DNA of 24,669 nt from the NCBI GenBank assembly GCA_000431015.1, contig HF986090.1, forward strand, positions 1-24,669, read 5' to 3'. This stretch comes from Alistipes sp. CAG:514. GTDB lineage: Bacteria; Bacteroidota; Bacteroidia; Bacteroidales; UBA932. This document shows, in pieces, positions 21,818 to 24,669 of the stretch. A program made the position numbers and the translations under genes. Numbering within the stretch: position 1 is the stretch's first letter; every line of letters starts with the position of its first letter. The notes under the pieces were generated by a model. It was not told where the DNA came from. It ran no database searches and was given only the letters and a program-made list of their open reading frames with translations.

Positions 21818-22846
21818 ATGGCAAAAGAGGTAGAGGCAAAGGCCACCGACGCGGGCGCCGCGAAACTCAAGGCACTGCAGGCCACGATCGACAAGATTGA
21901 GAAAGACTACGGGAAAGGAACGATCATGAAGCTGGGGGAACAGCCACAATGGGACGTGCAGGTCATTCCGAGCGGTTCCGTCGCGCTTGACCACGCGCTT
22001 GGAATCGGAGGTTATCCGCGAGGCAGGATCGTTGAGATCTACGGCCCGGAATCCAGCGGCAAGACCACACTGGCGATCCACGCGATCGCCGAGGCACAGA
22101 AACAGGGCGGCATCGCGGCGATGATCGACGCGGAGCACGCATTTGACAGAACTTACGCGAAGGCGCTTGGAGTGAATCTGGAGACGCTGCTCATCTCTCA
22201 GCCGGACAACGGCGAGCAGGCTCTGGAGATCGCTGACAACCTGATCCGCTCGGGCGCGATCGACATCGTGGTTGTCGATTCCGTCGCCGCACTGACTCCG
22301 AAAGCCGAGATCGAGGGCGAGATGGGAGACAACAAGGTCGGACTCCAGGCCAGACTCATGAGCCAGGCACTCAGAAAACTGACAGCCAACATCGCGAAGA
22401 CGAACACCTGCTGCATATTCATCAACCAGCTGAGGGAGAAGATCGGCGTGATGTTCGGCAACCCGGAGACCACGACCGGTGGAAACGCTTTGAAGTTCTA
22501 CGCCTCAGTCCGCATAGACGTGCGCAAGACCACCCAGCTCAAGGACGGCGACGAGGCACTCGGCAACCGCACCCGCGTCAAGGTGGTGAAGAACAAGATG
22601 GCTCCGCCTTTCAAGAAGGCCGAGTTCGACATCGTGTTCGGCGAGGGCATCTCACACGCCGGCGAGATTCTGGATCTTGGCGTTGAATATGGCATCGTGG
22701 GCAAGAGCGGATCCTGGTTCAGCTACGGCGACCAGAAACTGGCCCAGGGACGCGAGGCCACCAAGCAGCTTCTCAAGGACAACCCGGAACTCTGCGACGA
22801 GATCGAGGCGAAGGTACGCGAGGCTTTAAGGAGCGTGAAGGACTAA
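21818..22846 (+). CDS. recA: Recombinase RecA
   Basis: RecA forms filaments on single-stranded DNA, drives strand exchange and induces the SOS response. This 342-aa protein has the Walker A motif GPESSGKT (76-83), the IDAEHAFD segment with the catalytic Glu, Walker B IVVVDSVAAL, the L1/L2 loop region (LRKLTANIAKTNTCCIFINQLREKIGVMFGNPETTTGGNAL) and the C-terminal domain ending in REALRSVKD. The N-terminal 20 residues are Ala/Lys-rich and variable as usual. Codon use is strongly biased to GC-ending codons, with the exception of a GAATAT at 22685. Its TAA shares bases with the tdk stop on the other strand. Confidence 0.98.
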   Translation: MAKEVEAKATDAGAAKLKALQATIDKIEKDYGKGTIMKLGEQPQWDVQVIPSGSVALDHALGIGGYPRGRIVEIYGPESSGKTTLAIHAIAEAQKQGGIAAMIDAEHAFDRTYAKALGVNLETLLISQPDNGEQALEIADNLIRSGAIDIVVVDSVAALTPKAEIEGEMGDNKVGLQARLMSQALRKLTANIAKTNTCCIFINQLREKIGVMFGNPETTTGGNALKFYASVRIDVRKTTQLKDGDEALGNRTRVKVVKNKMAPPFKKAEFDIVFGEGISHAGEILDLGVEYGIVGKSGSWFSYGDQKLAQGREATKQLLKDNPELCDEIEAKVREALRSVKD

Positions 22847-23427
22847 GCGTCCTTTCCGCGCTCCCCGGCGATCGCCTTATTGTAACACTCACGGCACAGA
22901 GGCTCGTAGGCATCCTTCTCTCCAAGGACCACGAGCTCGGTGCTGTGGGATAGCCTGTGCGAATGATTGGCCAGATTGCCGCATCTCACGCAGATGGCAT
23001 GAACCTTACGCACCTCCTCGGCCACCGCCATGAGATAAGGCATCGGGCCGAAAGGCTTGCCGAGGAAATCCGTGTCCAGACCGGCGATGATCACCCTGAC
23101 GCCACGGTTGGCAAGCTCCTGGGCCACATCCACAAGAGACATGTCATAGAACTGGGCCTCATCAATCCCCACGACCTGCACATCCGGGCCGACTTTCAGC
23201 ATCTCCTTCGGATCCTTGACCGAATGGCAAGGTATCTTGTGGAAGTCGTGCGAGACGACATCGTCCTCCGAGTATCTTGTGTCGATCGTAGGCTTGAAGA
23301 TCTCGATCCTGAGGTTAGCGAACTTGGCTCTGCGGATCCTGCGGATCAGCTCTTCTGTCTTGCCGGAGAACATTGAGCCGCAGATGACCTCAATACATCC
23401 GGTTTTTTTTATGTTTTCTGAAAACAT
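22843..23427 (-). CDS. tdk: Thymidine kinase, type II
   Basis: Tdk phosphorylates thymidine to dTMP in nucleoside salvage. This 194-aa protein has the P-loop GSMFSGKTEE (17-26), the Walker B-like VVGIDEAQFYD, the lasso-region segment GLDTDFLGKPFGPM, and the zinc pairs CVRCGN and CRECYN near the C-terminus. The ATG at 23427 is chosen; the open frame runs upstream into the divergent gene with no similarity. Codons 6-8 are ATA AAA AAA, giving a run of eight A that might permit slippage. A consensus promoter lies about 80 bases upstream (23509-23539). Its TAG overlaps the recA TAA tail to tail, leaving no room for a terminator. Confidence 0.96.
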   Translation of the reverse strand: MFSENIKKTGCIEVICGSMFSGKTEELIRRIRRAKFANLRIEIFKPTIDTRYSEDDVVSHDFHKIPCHSVKDPKEMLKVGPDVQVVGIDEAQFYDMSLVDVAQELANRGVRVIIAGLDTDFLGKPFGPMPYLMAVAEEVRKVHAICVRCGNLANHSHRLSHSTELVVLGEKDAYEPLCRECYNKAIAGERGKDA

Positions 23428-23508
23428 TTCGTTAGATTTGTTGAAATAATCAATTACTTTCGCTTGCCACGGGTCGGCGGTGTGGTTTCCGCCCCTGTGC
23501 CTGCCGGA

Positions 23509-23539
23509 CAAAGATAGCATTTTTATGGGAAACATCAAC
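23509..23539 (-). promoter_or_regulatory. Promoter of tdk
   Basis: On the minus strand GTTG (23539-23536), a 19-base spacer and TATCTTTG (23516-23509) fit the Bacteroidota promoter with one -33 mismatch. The leader to the tdk ATG is about 80 bases. The -33 element lies inside the first codons of the divergent hypothetical gene. Confidence 0.5.
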
Positions 23540-24376
23540 GAAAAACAGATTTCCGGTCTTCTGGAAAGAATCAGCGGCATAAAGGCGGAGCTTGAGGCTC
23601 TGGAGGAAGAGGTGCGTGGGCTTTGCCAGGCCACTGAGCCTGCCGAAGCGACCGAGCCTGCCGAAAAGGCTGAGCCGTCCACAACGGGCGCGGAGGTCAG
23701 GCCGGGTCACCAACCTACCGGAGCGACCGAGCCAGAGACACCTATCGACATCGACCTCCCCGACATCGACATCCAGCCGATCGTCGAAGATCCCGCCGCC
23801 GGGTACAAAGTCACGCCGGACACCGAGATCCAGCCGCTCGCCGAACCTGTCGACGCGGTTGAGCGGACTGAAGCGGAAGAGCCGGCCACTACGGTTGACG
23901 AGCCTGTGGAGGCGACCGCGCGGACGGAAGCGGAAGAGCCGGGCGAAGCCACTGCCCCGGCTGCGATGGACGATCTCCCGTTCGATGATGACCTTCCTAT
24001 AGAGGAAGTCCCGGCCCAGGCTCAGGCTCCGGCAACGCCTGCCGCAGAGGAGCCGAAAGCCGCCATCCTCGACAGCAAGAAAGCCGAGACAGCCGTCATG
24101 GACGTGATGGCCGAAAAGCAGGCCTGGCGCACAGACCGTCCCGGCTCGCAGGTCAAGAACGTCATCAGCGCGATCTCCCTCAACGACAGGGTTCTGCTGA
24201 TCAACGTTCTGTTCAGGGAAGATCCGATGCTTTTCCAGGACACGATAAGCGCATTCAACGGGATGGCTTCCCTGGACGAGGCCATAGCCTACATCCAGAC
24301 CCACTTCCCGGAATGGGACATGAACTCTGAACCTGTCTACAGGCTGATGATGGCGGTACGCCGCAAGCTAAGCTGA
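23525..24376 (+). CDS. Conserved Bacteroidota hypothetical with disordered linker and C-terminal helical domain
   Basis: This 283-aa protein has three parts. Residues 1-33 form a predicted coiled coil (MGNINEKQISGLLERISGIK, then a Glu/Leu heptad). Residues 36-180 are a disordered, acidic, Ala/Pro/Glu/Thr-rich linker with two tandem 19-residue units starting EPVDAVERTEAEEP and EPVEATARTEAEEP (107-144). Residues 205-283 are a compact helical domain, NDRVLLINVLFREDPMLFQDT...FPEWDMNSEPVYRLMMAVRRKL. I recognise this domain as a conserved Bacteroidales hypothetical, but no function is known to me. The linker DNA contains GAGCCTGTCGAAG-like repeats. The ATG at 23525 was chosen; a GTG upstream at 23480 adds residues inside the tdk promoter. 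It is followed by rsmI after 8 bases. Confidence 0.8.
   Translation: MGNINEKQISGLLERISGIKAELEALEEEVRGLCQATEPAEATEPAEKAEPSTTGAEVRPGHQPTGATEPETPIDIDLPDIDIQPIVEDPAAGYKVTPDTEIQPLAEPVDAVERTEAEEPATTVDEPVEATARTEAEEPGEATAPAAMDDLPFDDDLPIEEVPAQAQAPATPAAEEPKAAILDSKKAETAVMDVMAEKQAWRTDRPGSQVKNVISAISLNDRVLLINVLFREDPMLFQDTISAFNGMASLDEAIAYIQTHFPEWDMNSEPVYRLMMAVRRKLS
23632..23676 (+). repeat. GAGCCTG(T/C)CGAAG repeat inside coding sequence
   Basis: Two direct, in-frame copies of a CTGAGCCTGCCGAAGCGACC-like sequence encode TEPAEATEPAEKAEP. They match the intergenic repeat at 1541-1563 with one or two changes. Further degraded copies are in the 57-bp units from 23843. Confidence 0.6.
23843..23956 (+). repeat. 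Two tandem 57-bp coding units
   Basis: Units 23843-23899 and 23900-23956 each encode 19 residues (EPVDAVERTEAEEPATTVD and EPVEATARTEAEEPGEATA). The segment GCGGAC(T/G)GAAGCGGAAGAGCCG is nearly identical between them. Their 5' ends GAACCTGTCGACGCGG and GAGCCTGTGGAGGCGA resemble the GAGCCTGTCGAAG repeat. Confidence 0.7.
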
Positions 24377-24384
24377 CGACAATC

Positions 24385-24669
24385 ATGCCCGGAATCCTCT
24401 ACATAGTCCCGACCCCTGTCGGAAACCTGAACGACATGACATTCAGGGCCGTCCAGGTACTCAAGGACGCTGATCTCATCCTGGCTGAAGACACCAGGAC
24501 AAGCAGCGTGCTGCTTCACCACTACGACATCCACGGGAAACTTCAGTCCCACCACAAGTTCAACGAGCATCAGACCGCTGAAATGATCAAGGAGCGGATC
24601 CTGGGCGGACTGAATGTCGCCCTCATCAGCGACGCCGGCACTCCCGGCATCTCCGACCCTGGATTCCTG
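24385..24669 (+). CDS. rsmI: 16S rRNA 2'-O-methyltransferase RsmI, partial
   Basis: RsmI methylates the ribose of C1402 in 16S rRNA using SAM. Only the first 95 codons are present because the window ends inside the gene. The start MPGILYIVPTPVGNLNDMTFRA is the family opening. VLKDADLILAEDTRTSSVLLHHYDI, SHHKFNEHQ and VALISDAGTPGISDPGF are the next conserved blocks; the last is the SAM-binding signature. The ATG at 24385 lies 8 bases after the stop of the hypothetical gene, with which it is probably cotranscribed. Confidence 0.95.
   Translation, partial: MPGILYIVPTPVGNLNDMTFRAVQVLKDADLILAEDTRTSSVLLHHYDIHGKLQSHHKFNEHQTAEMIKERILGGLNVALISDAGTPGISDPGFL

Noticed and set aside
23428..23682. N-terminal extension of tdk up to 23682
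   Set aside because: The extra residues are Ser/Ala-rich and antisense to the divergent gene, and the P-loop lies at its usual distance from the ATG at 23427.
23450..24304. Long minus-strand open frame opposite the hypothetical gene
   Set aside because: It is Arg/Gly/Leu-rich and low-complexity, mirrors the repetitive + strand gene, overlaps the tdk promoter and resembles no family; the + strand frame has a conserved domain.

Overview
The window reads as a chromosomal segment of a Bacteroidota bacterium, most likely of the order Bacteroidales. The evidence is promoter -7 boxes of the TAnnTTTG type (upstream of recA, rlmN, tdk and a GDPD gene), A/T-rich start regions without Shine-Dalgarno sequences (clearest at recA), a patatin/BamA fusion, a DUF2147 protein, the long type of PurC, and the tdk - disordered hypothetical - rsmI neighbourhood. 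Coding regions are GC-rich and intergenic regions AT-rich. No rRNA, tRNA, CRISPR array, transposase or phage gene was seen.

Layout. (a) 1-5100, mostly + strand: a GNAT acetyltransferase coupled to a lytic transglycosylase; a converging HAD phosphatase; a DUF2147 secreted protein; an AlkD-like DNA glycosylase; and a GDPD-like lipoprotein. The intergenic spacers here hold three long palindromic structures. (b) 5125-5757, minus: a small outer-membrane beta-barrel. (c) 5979-15303, minus: a tightly packed surface-polysaccharide operon. In transcription order it encodes a UDP-glucuronate 4-epimerase-type enzyme, a flippase, a MenD-like ThDP enzyme, an SDR, a polysaccharide pyruvyltransferase and three glycosyltransferases (GT4, GT2, GT4-like). 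Several junctions are 4-bp ATGA overlaps. (d) 15452-21690, minus: mtgA, a Mom-like GNAT protein, purC, recX, a patatin-BamA protein and rlmN. (e) 21818 to the end: recA (+), tdk (-), a disordered conserved hypothetical (+) and the 5' part of rsmI (+).

How the genes work together. The polysaccharide operon would make a nucleotide sugar, modify it (ThDP enzyme plus SDR, chemistry unknown), assemble an oligosaccharide with three transferases, add a pyruvate ketal and flip the product. No polymerase, chain-length regulator or priming transferase is present. Two murein enzymes, a lytic transglycosylase and MtgA, lie in separate operons. RecX and RecA lie close together but in divergent transcription units.

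The strongest unexplained signals are five. The hexamer GAATAT/ATATTC is roughly seven-fold over-represented on both strands and in every reading frame. The MenD-like gene contains a run of nine G. Two adjacent palindromes (1601-1850) share architecture with compensating arm changes. A roughly 160-nt imperfect hairpin lies upstream of the GDPD gene. A CTGAGCCTGTCGAAG-type repeat occurs in intergenic DNA and, in frame, inside a coding sequence. All counts were made by eye.
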